A stretch of DNA of 64,000 nucleotides from an uncultured Tenacibaculum sp. (GTDB lineage: Bacteria > Bacteroidota > Bacteroidia > Flavobacteriales > Flavobacteriaceae): contig NZ_CANMLT010000004.1 in NCBI RefSeq assembly GCF_947498805.1, positions 62,001-126,000 of the forward strand, in the 5' to 3' direction. Made by a program: the position numbers and the translations under genes. Each line of letters begins with the position of its first letter. Positions within the stretch are counted from its first letter, which is position 1. Positions 42,639 through 51,245 of this stretch are shown here, piece by piece. The notes beneath the pieces were generated by a model. That model worked only from the letters and a program-made list of their open reading frames with translations, made no database searches and was not told the origin of the DNA.

Positions 42639-43415
42639 ATGCAAAATTTTATAGAGTTTAAAAATAATAAAGTCTATTTTTCTTCAGAAGGAGAAGGAAG
42701 CGCAGTGCTACTGCTTCATGGTTTTTTGGAGAGCTCTTTTATGTGGAAAGAGCTTTCAAGAGAGTTGTTAGAAACTCATAGAGTTATTTGTATTGACTTA
42801 TTGGGGCATGGAAAAACTGGATGTATAGGCTATGTACATGCTATGGAAGAAATGGCAGAAGCAGTTAATGAAGTGTTGAAATCCTTACGAATTAGAAGAG
42901 TAACAATTATAGGGCATTCAATGGGAGGTTATGTTGGATTGGCTTTTGCAGAAAAATACTTGGATAAAGTAAAAGGGATATGTTTAATGAACTCAACCTC
43001 TCAAGCTGATTCAGAAGAACGAAAAGAATTACGTTTAAGGGCGTGTAAAATGGCGCAAACCAATTACGAGGCGTTGGTAAAGATGTCTATTACTAATTTA
43101 TTTGCAGAAACTTCCCGCACAAAGTTTGCTAAAGAAATTGAGGCAATTAAAAAGGAAGCTCTTAAAACACCGGTACAAGGGTATATCGCTGCTACAAAAG
43201 GGATGAGAGAAAGAAAAAATAGAGAGAAGGTTTTGCGAAAAATCGATAAAAGATTGATTATCTCAGGAGAAAAAGATCCCATCTTACTCAAAGAACTAGT
43301 TACTACCGAAGGGATTAGAACAGAAACGCCTGTTGTTTTTTTACCACTAGGGCATATGAGTTATATAGAATCTAACAAAGTTTTAACAATTAAGGTGAAA
43401 GAATTTTTAGGGTAA
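42639..43415 (+). CDS. Alpha/beta-fold hydrolase
   Basis: This is a 258-residue serine hydrolase. The oxyanion strand LLLHGFLESSFMW, the nucleophile elbow GHSMGG, the acid in ISGEKDPI and the His in LPLGHMSYIES give a full catalytic triad. A cap region lies at about 125-190. The substrate is unknown. The start at MQNFIEFKN is preferred; an ATG 8 codons upstream would place the TATTTTTG promoter-like box (42627-42634) inside the gene. Confidence 0.9.
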   Translation: MQNFIEFKNNKVYFSSEGEGSAVLLLHGFLESSFMWKELSRELLETHRVICIDLLGHGKTGCIGYVHAMEEMAEAVNEVLKSLRIRRVTIIGHSMGGYVGLAFAEKYLDKVKGICLMNSTSQADSEERKELRLRACKMAQTNYEALVKMSITNLFAETSRTKFAKEIEAIKKEALKTPVQGYIAATKGMRERKNREKVLRKIDKRLIISGEKDPILLKELVTTEGIRTETPVVFLPLGHMSYIESNKVLTIKVKEFLG

Positions 43416-43468
43416 GGCATAGTCTTTGTTTTTCAAGAGTCTAATTTAAACTAGAACTACTTAGAGTT

Positions 43469-44026
43469 ATGAAAAACAAATTACTATTATTATTTATCGC
43501 TGTATTTTTAAGTGCAAACATTGTAAAAGCACAAGAGAAAAAAGAACGATTGGTAGAAAGATCAATTTATGGTATTCAAGCCGGACTTTTTGGTGCTTGG
43601 GCTTACAATGAAACTGCCATAGGAAATGAACTAACCTTAAAAACGGAAATAGGATTGAATACCGGGGTTTTTGGAGGAAGTTATTATCCTAAAACAGGGT
43701 ATGTGATGTTTCCTACTTTATCTTTAGAACCTAGGTATTATTACAACATGAAAAGAAGAGAAAAATTAGGGAAAAGGATCAGCAATAATTCAGGAAATTT
43801 CTTCAGTTTGAAAACGAGCTTTAATCCAGATTTATTTGTTATTTCTAATTATAAGCTTTCTATGAATAACCATCTTACCGTTGTGCCGAAATGGGGGTTA
43901 AAACGAACTTTTGCCAAGAACTTTGAGTATGAGTTTTCTGCCGGTGTAGGATATGTTTATGATATAGATGTAAATGTTGGAGATGCTATTTTGGATGTAG
44001 GTTTTAGAATTGGATATCGATTTTAA
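43469..44026 (+). CDS. Outer-membrane beta-barrel protein of unknown function
   Basis: This is a 185-residue exported protein with a signal peptide (1-21, ending IVKAQ). The mature part shows amphipathic strands, a basic turn NMKRREKLGKR, and a C-terminal strand ending FRIGYRF. This is typical of small outer-membrane barrels of Bacteroidota. It has no motif for function. A terminator follows before upp. Confidence 0.8.
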   Translation: MKNKLLLLFIAVFLSANIVKAQEKKERLVERSIYGIQAGLFGAWAYNETAIGNELTLKTEIGLNTGVFGGSYYPKTGYVMFPTLSLEPRYYYNMKRREKLGKRISNNSGNFFSLKTSFNPDLFVISNYKLSMNNHLTVVPKWGLKRTFAKNFEYEFSAGVGYVYDIDVNVGDAILDVGFRIGYRF

Positions 44027-44051
44027 AATAAAAAGGACGTAATAAAATTAG

Positions 44052-44077
44052 AAACTTCATCTAGCTAGATGGAGTTT
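44052..44077 (+). terminator. Terminator after the barrel protein gene
   Basis: AAACTTCATCTA (44052-44063) pairs with TAGATGGAGTTT (44066-44077) with one G-U, followed by a long T-run. upp starts 34 bases later behind a TAATTTCG box (44088-44095). Confidence 0.8.
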
Positions 44078-44111
44078 TTCTTTTTTGTAATTTCGCACAA
44101 AATAAAAAAAC

Positions 44112-44765
44112 ATGCACATTCATCATATTGGTACAGAAAATTCAATATTAAATAAATTTTTAGCAGAAATCCGTTCGGTAGATATTCAAAAAGATTCTAT
44201 GCGTTTTCGTAGAAATATTGAAAGGATTGGTGAAATTTTAGGATATGAGTTGAGTAAGAACCTTTCTTTTTCAACTAAAGAAATCAACACACCGTTAGGT
44301 GTAAAAGATATTGAAATAATTACCAATGATGTTGTTTTATGTTCTATTCTTAGAGCTGGACTTCCATTGCATAATGGATTGTTAAATTATTTTGATGATG
44401 CCGAAAATGCCTTTATTTCTGCGTACCGCCATCACCCAAACAACGATGCAGAATTTGAAATTGTTGTAGAATATTTTGCCTCTCCATCTATAGAAGGAAA
44501 AACTCTTTTATTGGCCGATCCAATGTTAGCTACAGGACAATCGTTAGTAGCAGTGTATGAAGCAATCTTAAAATATGGAACTCCAAAAGAAATTCATGTT
44601 GCTGCAGTAATAGGTTCTTCTGAAGGAGTAGACCTTATTAAAAAGCATTTCCCTGAAAACACCCATTTATGGATTGCAGATATTGATGCAGAACTAAATG
44701 AAAAGGGATATATTATTCCTGGTTTAGGAGATGCTGGAGACTTGGCCTTTGGTACTAAAATGTAA
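44112..44765 (+). CDS. upp: Uracil phosphoribosyltransferase
   Basis: Upp salvages uracil to UMP with PRPP. The 217-residue protein has the LCSILRAGLPLHNGLL loop, the PRPP-binding LLADPMLATGQSLVAVYEAI (about 138-157) and the uracil-binding C-terminal IPGLGDAGDLAFGT. It belongs to the diverged Bacteroidota subgroup with an extra N-terminal segment (IHHIGTENSILNKFLAEIR). It is convergent with the 300-residue membrane protein gene, 1 base apart. Confidence 0.94.
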   Translation: MHIHHIGTENSILNKFLAEIRSVDIQKDSMRFRRNIERIGEILGYELSKNLSFSTKEINTPLGVKDIEIITNDVVLCSILRAGLPLHNGLLNYFDDAENAFISAYRHHPNNDAEFEIVVEYFASPSIEGKTLLLADPMLATGQSLVAVYEAILKYGTPKEIHVAAVIGSSEGVDLIKKHFPENTHLWIADIDAELNEKGYIIPGLGDAGDLAFGTKM

Positions 44766-44766
44766 T

Positions 44767-45669
44767 TTACAACAAGAAGTGAATAAACGAAAGAATTAAG
44801 AAGGCAAATAAAACAATATCTGCTAGTACTTTTTTCTTGATTAATTCAATACCGTTTGCAAGGATTATTGCTGTTGGGAAAAATGCGAAAAGTAACTCAC
44901 TTGCATTTCTCTCATTAATTAATATTATAATAATTCCAGTTAATAAGAGGTGGAATAAAACGATGATCCAGTTTCGTCTAAATAAGTTTTTAACTGCCAG
45001 TGTTTTTGGAGTTTTAACTAGTAAAACGAAAAAAGTATAGACTCCAACCAATAGCATTGGAATTAAATATTGATTAGAAAAATAAAGCTCAAAATTATAC
45101 TCACTATACCAAAGAAATAAATTGGTGAAATCTTCTGTTTTATCATACCACAAGCAGTAGGTAAAGTATAAAAATACAGGACCAATAAAACCTAACACAG
45201 GTGTGAATAAGGTTTGATACGTAAATCGCTGGTGCAAAAATATTGAAATATACAACAGAAGAATCAAGATAATTGTATACGGTTCAATTAGAAAAGAAAT
45301 TCCAAGCCATAAGCCGCCATCAAAAAGTTTGTGAATGATATTTTTTGAAGATTGTAAACTATATACCTTCCTTAAAAAAAGAAGTACAGTGACATTGGCA
45401 TATAGTAAATTGTTTAGTTGTATCACATTGGCAAAACAACCAATCAAAATTACATAAAACAAAAAAGCATAGGAGTTATCAAATGTGAGCTGATTCTTTG
45501 CAATAATAAAGTTTAAAACAGAAAAAATGACTAGAAACCAAGCAAGTTCTTTAAAGGTTTCAAAAGTAAATTCTTTAGAAAATGCTATGATCAGAAAATA
45601 ACATACGAACAGCCCAAAAATCACTAAAAAATTTATAGGCTTAGATTTCCCGAAAAAATTGGCTAACAT
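44767..45669 (-). CDS. Multi-helix membrane protein, probably DUF6427-like
   Basis: This is a 300-residue membrane protein with about nine hydrophobic segments and few charged residues. MLANFFGKSKPINFLVI opens it. Proteins of this kind lie between upp and trmB in many Flavobacteriia and, from memory, carry the label DUF6427. It has no enzyme motif. It is divergent from the 73-residue protein and convergent with upp. Function unknown. Confidence 0.78.
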   Translation of the reverse strand: MLANFFGKSKPINFLVIFGLFVCYFLIIAFSKEFTFETFKELAWFLVIFSVLNFIIAKNQLTFDNSYAFLFYVILIGCFANVIQLNNLLYANVTVLLFLRKVYSLQSSKNIIHKLFDGGLWLGISFLIEPYTIILILLLYISIFLHQRFTYQTLFTPVLGFIGPVFLYFTYCLWYDKTEDFTNLFLWYSEYNFELYFSNQYLIPMLLVGVYTFFVLLVKTPKTLAVKNLFRRNWIIVLFHLLLTGIIIILINERNASELLFAFFPTAIILANGIELIKKKVLADIVLFAFLILSFIHFLL

Positions 45670-45711
45670 GGTTTCTTTTTATATTTTTGCAGCTGTAAAG
45701 ATACTTAAGAT

Positions 45712-45933
45712 ATGATAGCAGGCAATATTTTTAGAGGGATTGGTAGTTTTTTCACTGATTTTTTATTCCTACCATTTGACGCATTACGTTTGTCTATAGC
45801 GAAATCAGCTGGTGGATGGTGGACATCTAATGCTGTAAACTGGGTGTTTTTAGTAATCCTTTTAGTGTTATTCGCTTACTGGATGAAAGAATCAGTTACG
45901 TTTATGAAAGAAGGAACAGAAGATAGAGCATAA
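45712..45933 (+). CDS. 73-residue membrane-associated protein
   Basis: This small protein has an amphipathic start MIAGNIFRGIGSFFTDFLF, a middle segment LRLSIAKSAGGWWTSNAVN and one strong membrane helix (about 43-58), then a charged tail. It is conserved beside trmB in Flavobacteriia (I recall DUF6341, unverified). It lies 12 bases upstream of trmB, so the two are cotranscribed. Function unknown. Confidence 0.8.
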   Translation: MIAGNIFRGIGSFFTDFLFLPFDALRLSIAKSAGGWWTSNAVNWVFLVILLVLFAYWMKESVTFMKEGTEDRA

Positions 45934-45945
45934 TTACCTTTTAAT

Positions 45946-46617
45946 TTGGGAAGTAAAAACAAATTAAAGCGTTTCAAAGAAAATGAAACGTTTGCTAATG
46001 TTATTCAGCCAACTCGAGAAGAAGTAACCACTAACTTTAAATACAAAGGAAAGTGGAATACTTTTTTTAAGAATGATAACCCTATTGTTGTAGAACTAGG
46101 TTGTGGTAAAGGTGAATATACAATAGCACTTGCAGAGAAAAATCCAGATAAAAACTTTATTGGAATTGACATTAAAGGTGCTCGTTTTTGGCGCGGAGCT
46201 AAAACTGCGATTGAAAACGACATGAATAATGTTGGTTTTATAAGAACTCAAATTGAATTAGTAGATTTGATTTTTGCTAAGAATGAAGTAGATGAAATTT
46301 GGATTACTTTCCCAGATCCTCAAATAAAGTACAAAAGAACGAAGCACAGAATGACTAATTCTGAGTTCTTGAAAAAATACCATACCGTTTTAAAAGAAGA
46401 TGGATGTATAAACTTAAAGACAGATAGTGAGTTTATGCATGGGTATACTTTAGGTTTATTACATGGTGAAGGGCATGAAATATTACATGCAAATCACGAT
46501 GTTTATAAAAATGTGTACAGCCCAGAAGAGGTAACTGGTACACAAACTTTCTACGAAAAACAATATTTAGAGCAAGGAAAGCCGATAACTTACGTCAAAT
46601 TTAGAGTGAAGTATTAA
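45946..46617 (+). CDS. trmB: tRNA (guanine-N7-)-methyltransferase TrmB
   Basis: TrmB methylates N7 of G46 in the tRNA variable loop using SAM. The 223-residue protein shows VVELGCGKGEYTIALAEKNP (SAM motif I), FIGIDIKGARFWRGAK, and the TrmB signature ITFPDPQIKYKRTKHRMTN. The start is TTG (GSKNKLKRFKENETF follows), where family members begin; no ATG is nearby. A LysE-type gene follows 15 bases later. Confidence 0.95.
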   Translation: MGSKNKLKRFKENETFANVIQPTREEVTTNFKYKGKWNTFFKNDNPIVVELGCGKGEYTIALAEKNPDKNFIGIDIKGARFWRGAKTAIENDMNNVGFIRTQIELVDLIFAKNEVDEIWITFPDPQIKYKRTKHRMTNSEFLKKYHTVLKEDGCINLKTDSEFMHGYTLGLLHGEGHEILHANHDVYKNVYSPEEVTGTQTFYEKQYLEQGKPITYVKFRVKY

Positions 46618-46632
46618 ACCACTCTAAATTTT

Positions 46633-47244
46633 ATGATTTTATCGCATTTAGTATTAGGTTTTGTAACCTCATATATTGGTTACACCCCTCCTAGTATGCT
46701 CAATATTACAGCTAGTAAGATTACCATTGAAAACAATAAGAAAGTTGCACGCCAATTTGTTTTGGGTGCTTCCGTTGTGGTGTTAATTCAGGTTTTTTTA
46801 GCAATATTATTGGCCTCTTTTTTAGAAGAATACCCACAACTTATCAATTGGGTGAAAAAAGTTGCTGTGGTAATTTTTGCCATACTTTCAGTTGTTTTTT
46901 TATACAAGGGATTTAATACCCCTAAAGAGAGTACTTCGAAAACAGTGAAAAACGGATTTCTATTTGGACTTTCATTATCTTCTATAAATATGTTTGCCAT
47001 TCCTTTTTTTGCCGTTGCGCATTCCTCTTTTGTAATGCATGGCTGGGCAATGTCTGGAATAACATGCACCTCTGTTTTTGGAGTTGGTTCGGTACTTGGA
47101 ACTTTTGCTATTTTAAGCAACTATATGTTCTTAGCGCAAAAATTACAAGACAAGCTTTTAGCCTATTCAAAATACTTTACTATTTGTATTGGAGTTATTA
47201 CGGGATTTGTAGCTATTTATTCAGGGATAAAACTGTATTTTTAA
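46633..47244 (+). CDS. LysE-family translocator
   Basis: This is a 203-residue inner-membrane protein with about six helices in the LysE/RhtB pattern. FVTSYIGYTPPSMLNITASKI stands where the family has a conserved GPxx loop, and LFGLSLSSINMFAIPFF matches its second half-repeat. Members export amino acids; the substrate is unknown here. It lies in the trmB group and is followed after 3 bases by the alkyltransferase-like gene. Confidence 0.85.
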   Translation: MILSHLVLGFVTSYIGYTPPSMLNITASKITIENNKKVARQFVLGASVVVLIQVFLAILLASFLEEYPQLINWVKKVAVVIFAILSVVFLYKGFNTPKESTSKTVKNGFLFGLSLSSINMFAIPFFAVAHSSFVMHGWAMSGITCTSVFGVGSVLGTFAILSNYMFLAQKLQDKLLAYSKYFTICIGVITGFVAIYSGIKLYF

Positions 47245-47247
47245 AGT

Positions 47248-47583
47248 ATGAAACAAAAGAAATCTTCAGATAATTTTTTTGAAAAAGTATATGAAGTAGC
47301 TCGCTTAATCCCTTTTGGAAGAGTTACTAGTTATGGCACAATTGCTAAATATTTAGGAGCGGCACGATCTGCAAGAATGGTAGGTTGGGCAATGAACAAC
47401 TCTTCAGGGAAAGATGTTCCAGCTCATCGAGTGGTAAATAGAGTTGGCTTACTAACAGGAAAACATCATTTTGATGGAACCAATTTAATGCAACAGTTGT
47501 TAGAAAGTGAGGGAGTTGAAGTAGTGGATAATAAAATTCAAAACTTTTCTGAAGTTTTTTGGGATCCAGCTAAAGAACTATAG
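47248..47583 (+). CDS. Alkyltransferase-like protein (ATL), MGMT family without the active Cys
   Basis: This 111-residue protein is the DNA-binding half of the O6-alkylguanine transferase fold: LIPFGRVTSYGTIAKYLGAARSARMVGWAM. The active-site motif PCHR is PAHR here, so it cannot accept an alkyl group. ATL proteins flip O6-alkylguanine and hand the lesion to nucleotide excision repair; uvrC is also in this window. The arginine finger and Tyr (TSYG) are kept. The length is normal for the group. Confidence 0.92.
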   Translation: MKQKKSSDNFFEKVYEVARLIPFGRVTSYGTIAKYLGAARSARMVGWAMNNSSGKDVPAHRVVNRVGLLTGKHHFDGTNLMQQLLESEGVEVVDNKIQNFSEVFWDPAKEL

Positions 47584-47588
47584 GGTAA

Positions 47589-48482
47589 TTAGTTTTTCTT
47601 TGTTTTCTGTCGTAATTCTCTTGTGGTTAACGTACTCTTGTCATGGCTCCATCCAGGAGGCATGATTAAGTATTTGAAACCGTTTTTTAAACTATTACTA
47701 TTCCAAGCACGGTATAGCATATTTTTCCATTCGTGAAATTCTACATCAAACAAATTGTATGTTTTAATGTTAGATGTTAGCCCGTAGTTAGGCCTTTCTT
47801 CTTCAGGTTGAAACGTACCAAACATACGATCCCAAATGATCAATACACCAGCGTGATTTTTATCTAGATATTTTAAATCTGAACCATGATGCACCCTATG
47901 ATGAGAAGGGGTGTTAAAAAAGAATTCAAACCATTTAGGAAGTTTGTTTATTTTCTCTGTGTGAATCCAGTATTGGTAAATAAAATTCAATGTTTTTATG
48001 GCAAAGATTTGTAAAGGATGAAAACCTATTAGTGGAAGCCAAATCCAGAATAAAAAATGCCCAGTAACATCATACGTCCATGTTTTTCTTACAGCAGTTG
48101 AAAAATTGAATTTTTCAGAAGAATGATGTACAACATGACTTGCCCAATAAAAAGAAACCGTATGTGCTATTCTATGTCCCCAGTAAAAAGTAAAATCATC
48201 TAAAAAGAAAAGCACAACCCAACTGGCCCAAAGATTGTAATCAATCGTAAAAAATCGAAAGTTGTTGTATACCCAAAAAAAGATAAGAAGCTTTATCGAT
48301 TTTGTAAGTAAATTAATTCCAAAAAAAACTAGCCCTGTAGCAATACTGGTATAAGAATCTTTCTTTTCATGAGTTTGTTTTTTGTCCTTATATCCCAAAT
48401 AAATTTCAATAACTATTAAAAGAATAAAGAAAGGAATAGCTATAGGATAAGCAAAAGTGTTGATTTGATTTATGAGTTCCAT
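47589..48482 (-). CDS. Sterol desaturase/fatty acid hydroxylase family protein (1)
   Basis: This is a 297-residue membrane di-iron oxygenase. The histidine boxes are WGHRIAH, HVVHHSS and HHRVHH, with a further His in WIHTEKINKLP. Four or so helices surround them. Such enzymes hydroxylate lipids or carotenoids in this phylum; the substrate is not readable. It is paralogous to the protein at 51.2 kb, which shares the NHAGVLIIWDRMFGTF-type stretch, and is convergent with the ATL gene. Confidence 0.9.
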   Translation of the reverse strand: MELINQINTFAYPIAIPFFILLIVIEIYLGYKDKKQTHEKKDSYTSIATGLVFFGINLLTKSIKLLIFFWVYNNFRFFTIDYNLWASWVVLFFLDDFTFYWGHRIAHTVSFYWASHVVHHSSEKFNFSTAVRKTWTYDVTGHFLFWIWLPLIGFHPLQIFAIKTLNFIYQYWIHTEKINKLPKWFEFFFNTPSHHRVHHGSDLKYLDKNHAGVLIIWDRMFGTFQPEEERPNYGLTSNIKTYNLFDVEFHEWKNMLYRAWNSNSLKNGFKYLIMPPGWSHDKSTLTTRELRQKTKKN

Positions 48483-48581
48483 GGAAGGCTAAGATATAGT
48501 AAAAATTATTAGAGCTTAGCGGCTTATAGAATTTGCTATAAAAAAGAGTAATTAGCTTATAAATATTACCAATGTAAAGAC

Positions 48582-48612
48582 TTTAAAATCTGAGGTCTAA
48601 AATGTATCTTTG
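48582..48612 (+). promoter_or_regulatory. Promoter of the mrp-nifU genes
   Basis: TTTA (48582-48585), exactly 19 bases, then TATCTTTG (48605-48612) fits TTTG-N19-TAnnTTTG with one mismatch. The leader would be about 25 bases. Confidence 0.65.
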
Positions 48613-48643
48613 CAATTTAGATTTAATTTAAGTAAATACTCTA

Positions 48644-49774
48644 ATGAGTTTTAAAAAACAAGATATATATAAAGCGTTAGAAACAATTACTGCTCCTGGT
48701 GAAGGTAAAAGTTTAGTAGAAAATAACAATGTAACAAACGTTGTTGGTTTTGGTAACGAGGTAATTGTAGATGTAACAATTTCAAATCCAACTTTACAAG
48801 CTAAGAAGAAGGTAGAGTCGGAGATTATAAAAGCAATTCGCGAACATGTAGGTGAAAACTTAGAGGTAAAAGTGAATTTGAAGGTTGAGGTTCAACAAAA
48901 GGAAAACCCAAATCAAATTAGAGGAAAGGAAATTCCAAATATTCAAAACATTATCGCTATCGCTTCAGGAAAAGGAGGAGTAGGTAAATCTACCATTACT
49001 GCTAACCTTGCTGTTTCTTTAGCTAAAATGGGGTTCAAAGTTGGAGTTTTAGACGCAGATGTGTACGGGCCATCTCAACACATCATGTTTGATGTTGAAA
49101 GAGAGAAACCTTTAGCTGTAAAAGTAGATGGGCGTTCTAAAATGAAGCCAATAGAAAATTATGGAGTTAAATTATTATCATTAGGTTTCTTTACAAATCC
49201 AGATCAAGCGGTTATTTGGAGAGGACCTATGGCTTCAAAAGCATTAAATCAATTAATTTTTGATGCTGATTGGGGAGAATTAGATTTCTTATTAATAGAT
49301 TTACCTCCAGGTACAGGAGATGTACATTTATCAATTGTACAAGCATTACCAATTAACGGTGCTGTTGTGGTAAGTACACCACAAAACATTGCGTTGGCGG
49401 ATGCTAAAAAAGGAGTGGCTATGTTCCAACAGGAATCAATTAATGTACCTGTTTTAGGTATTATTGAAAACATGGCGTACTTTACACCTGAAGAGTTACC
49501 AAATAATAAATATTATATTTTTGGGAAAGATGGAGCTAAGAATTTAGCTGCTGATATTGATACTAAGTTTTTAGGAGAAATTCCATTAGTACAAAGTATT
49601 CGTGAAGCGGGAGATGTTGGTCATCCAGTAGCTTTACAAAGTGGGACACCTTTAGAAGTTGCATTTACAGATGTAACGAAAGAAATGGTTTCTCAATTAT
49701 TGAAAAGAAATGCAAACTTACCTCCAACAGAAGTAGTAAGAATTACTACAATGAGTGGATGTAGTACAAAGTAA
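48644..49774 (+). CDS. mrp: Mrp/NBP35-family Fe-S carrier ATPase
   Basis: This is a 376-residue P-loop protein that carries or transfers Fe-S clusters. An N-terminal MIP18-like (DUF59) domain (about 1-85) precedes the ATPase with the deviant Walker A ASGKGGVGKST (about 107-117), DADVYGPSQH and LIDLPPGTGDVHLS. The CxxC cluster motif common near the C-terminal half is not in its usual place; the chain reads NMAYFTPEEL, and a single Cys lies in TMSGCSTK at the end. A nifU-like gene follows after 5 bases, consistent with cluster delivery. Confidence 0.93.
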   Translation: MSFKKQDIYKALETITAPGEGKSLVENNNVTNVVGFGNEVIVDVTISNPTLQAKKKVESEIIKAIREHVGENLEVKVNLKVEVQQKENPNQIRGKEIPNIQNIIAIASGKGGVGKSTITANLAVSLAKMGFKVGVLDADVYGPSQHIMFDVEREKPLAVKVDGRSKMKPIENYGVKLLSLGFFTNPDQAVIWRGPMASKALNQLIFDADWGELDFLLIDLPPGTGDVHLSIVQALPINGAVVVSTPQNIALADAKKGVAMFQQESINVPVLGIIENMAYFTPEELPNNKYYIFGKDGAKNLAADIDTKFLGEIPLVQSIREAGDVGHPVALQSGTPLEVAFTDVTKEMVSQLLKRNANLPPTEVVRITTMSGCSTK

Positions 49775-49779
49775 AAGTT

Positions 49780-50010
49780 ATGACAGATACACAAAAGAAT
49801 GTTGAAAAGGCTTTAGAAGAAATTCGTCCATTTTTAATTAGTGATGGAGGAAATATAAAGTTACTTTCCATAGAAGATAACACTGTAAAAGTACAGTTAG
49901 AAGGAGCTTGTAGTGGTTGTTCTGTAAACCAAATGACCTTAAAGAATGGTGTGGAAGCAACCATTAAAAAATATGCTCCAGAAATTGAAGAAGTAATTAA
50001 TGTCGCTTAA
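49780..50010 (+). CDS. NifU C-terminal-domain Fe-S scaffold
   Basis: This is a 76-residue NifU-like (Nfu) domain with the cluster motif CSGC in LEGACSGCSVNQMTLKNGVE. The start ALEEIRPFLISDGGNIKLL is the usual family beginning. It carries [4Fe-4S] clusters to apo-proteins as a homodimer. It is placed 5 bases after mrp and precedes a flavoprotein, a [2Fe-2S] ferredoxin and two di-iron enzymes. Confidence 0.94.
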   Translation: MTDTQKNVEKALEEIRPFLISDGGNIKLLSIEDNTVKVQLEGACSGCSVNQMTLKNGVEATIKKYAPEIEEVINVA

Positions 50011-50066
50011 CTGATAAAAATCAGTTTTTAAGATTATTACTACAATTATTTTTGAACAAATAAAAG

Positions 50067-50096
50067 TTCCTGCCTTATATTTTATCAAGGCAGGAA
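50067..50096 (+). terminator. Hairpin after the NifU-like gene
   Basis: TTCCTGCCTT (50067-50076) and AAGGCAGGAA (50087-50096) form a perfect 10-base stem. The following T content is low, so it may attenuate rather than end the transcript before the oxidoreductase gene. Confidence 0.6.
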
Positions 50097-50130
50097 TCTC
50101 ATTTATAAATAAAGCTTAGATTTTATCAAG

Positions 50131-51186
50131 ATGATAAAAACAGATATACTAATTATTGGAGCAGGTCCAACAGGATTATTCACAGTCTTTGAAGCAGGTT
50201 TATTAAAATTACGTTGTCATTTAATTGATGCATTACCGCAACCAGGAGGGCAATGTTCAGAGATTTATCCGAAAAAACCAATTTACGATATCCCAGCTTA
50301 TCCTGAGATTTTAGCGGGTGATTTAACCGATAAATTGATGGAACAAATCAAGCAATTTGAACCTGGATTTACCTTAGGAGAGCGAGCAGATACTGTTGAA
50401 AAACAAGAGGATGGTACTTTTATAGTAACAACAAATAAAGGAACAAAACATCAAGCGCCAGTAGTTGCTATTGCTGGAGGACTAGGAAGTTTTGAACCTC
50501 GTAAGCCACCTATTTCAAATATTTCTGAATACGAAGATAAAGGTGTAGAATACATGATTAAAGAACCAGAATTATATCGCGATAAAGATGTAGTAATTGC
50601 TGGTGGTGGAGATTCTGCTTTAGATTGGTCTATCTTTTTAACAGATGTAGCAAAATCGGTTACATTAATTCATAGAAGAAATGAATTTCGTGGAGCTCTT
50701 GATTCAGTAGATAAAGTACAGGAGTTGAAAGATGCTGGAAAAATTAACTTAATAACACCTGCTGAAGTAAAAGGTATTGTTGGAGAAGGTAAAGTAGAAG
50801 GTGTTTTAGTAGAGCAAAAAGAAAAGGAACCGTTTACATTGGCTTGTGATCATTTCATTCCATTATTTGGTTTAGCACCTAAGTTAGGACCTATAGCAAA
50901 CTGGGGATTAGAGATAGAGAAAAATGCTATTAAAGTAAATAATGCGTTAGATTACCAAACTAATGTAGAAGGAATTTATGCAATTGGAGATGTAAATACC
51001 TATCCAGGGAAGTTAAAACTTATTTTATGTGGGTTCCACGAAGCAACGTTAATGTGTCAAAGTGCTTATAAACGTATTCACCCAGATAAGAAATATGTAA
51101 TGAAATATACAACCGTAGGAGGAGTTACTGGTTTTGATGGAACTAAAAAAGAAGCTCCAAAAGCAGTAGTTAAAGCAATCAATTAA
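50131..51186 (+). CDS. Ferredoxin-NADP reductase-like FAD oxidoreductase
   Basis: This is a 351-residue thioredoxin-reductase-fold flavoprotein without the CxxC redox pair. FAD loop LIIGAGPTGLF (5-15), GGQCSEIYPKKPIYDIPAYP, NAD(P) loop VIAGGGDSALDW and the C-terminal YAIGDVNTYPGKLKLI are as in the TrxR-like ferredoxin-NADP+ reductases of Bacillus and Chlorobium. It probably passes electrons between NADPH and ferredoxin. A [2Fe-2S] ferredoxin gene is 1.3 kb downstream on the same strand, with a di-iron hydroxylase gene between. Confidence 0.92.
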   Translation: MIKTDILIIGAGPTGLFTVFEAGLLKLRCHLIDALPQPGGQCSEIYPKKPIYDIPAYPEILAGDLTDKLMEQIKQFEPGFTLGERADTVEKQEDGTFIVTTNKGTKHQAPVVAIAGGLGSFEPRKPPISNISEYEDKGVEYMIKEPELYRDKDVVIAGGGDSALDWSIFLTDVAKSVTLIHRRNEFRGALDSVDKVQELKDAGKINLITPAEVKGIVGEGKVEGVLVEQKEKEPFTLACDHFIPLFGLAPKLGPIANWGLEIEKNAIKVNNALDYQTNVEGIYAIGDVNTYPGKLKLILCGFHEATLMCQSAYKRIHPDKKYVMKYTTVGGVTGFDGTKKEAPKAVVKAIN

Positions 51187-51194
51187 AAATAAAG

Positions 51195-51220
51195 AAGGTT
51201 CTTGGTAAAATAAGAACCTT
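51195..51220 (+). terminator. Weak terminator after the flavoprotein gene
   Basis: AAGGTTCTT (51195-51203) pairs with AAGAACCTT (51212-51220), followed by TTATCATT. The short T-run suggests partial termination. Confidence 0.55.
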
Positions 51221-51245
51221 TTATCATTAAATAAAAATAGAAACA

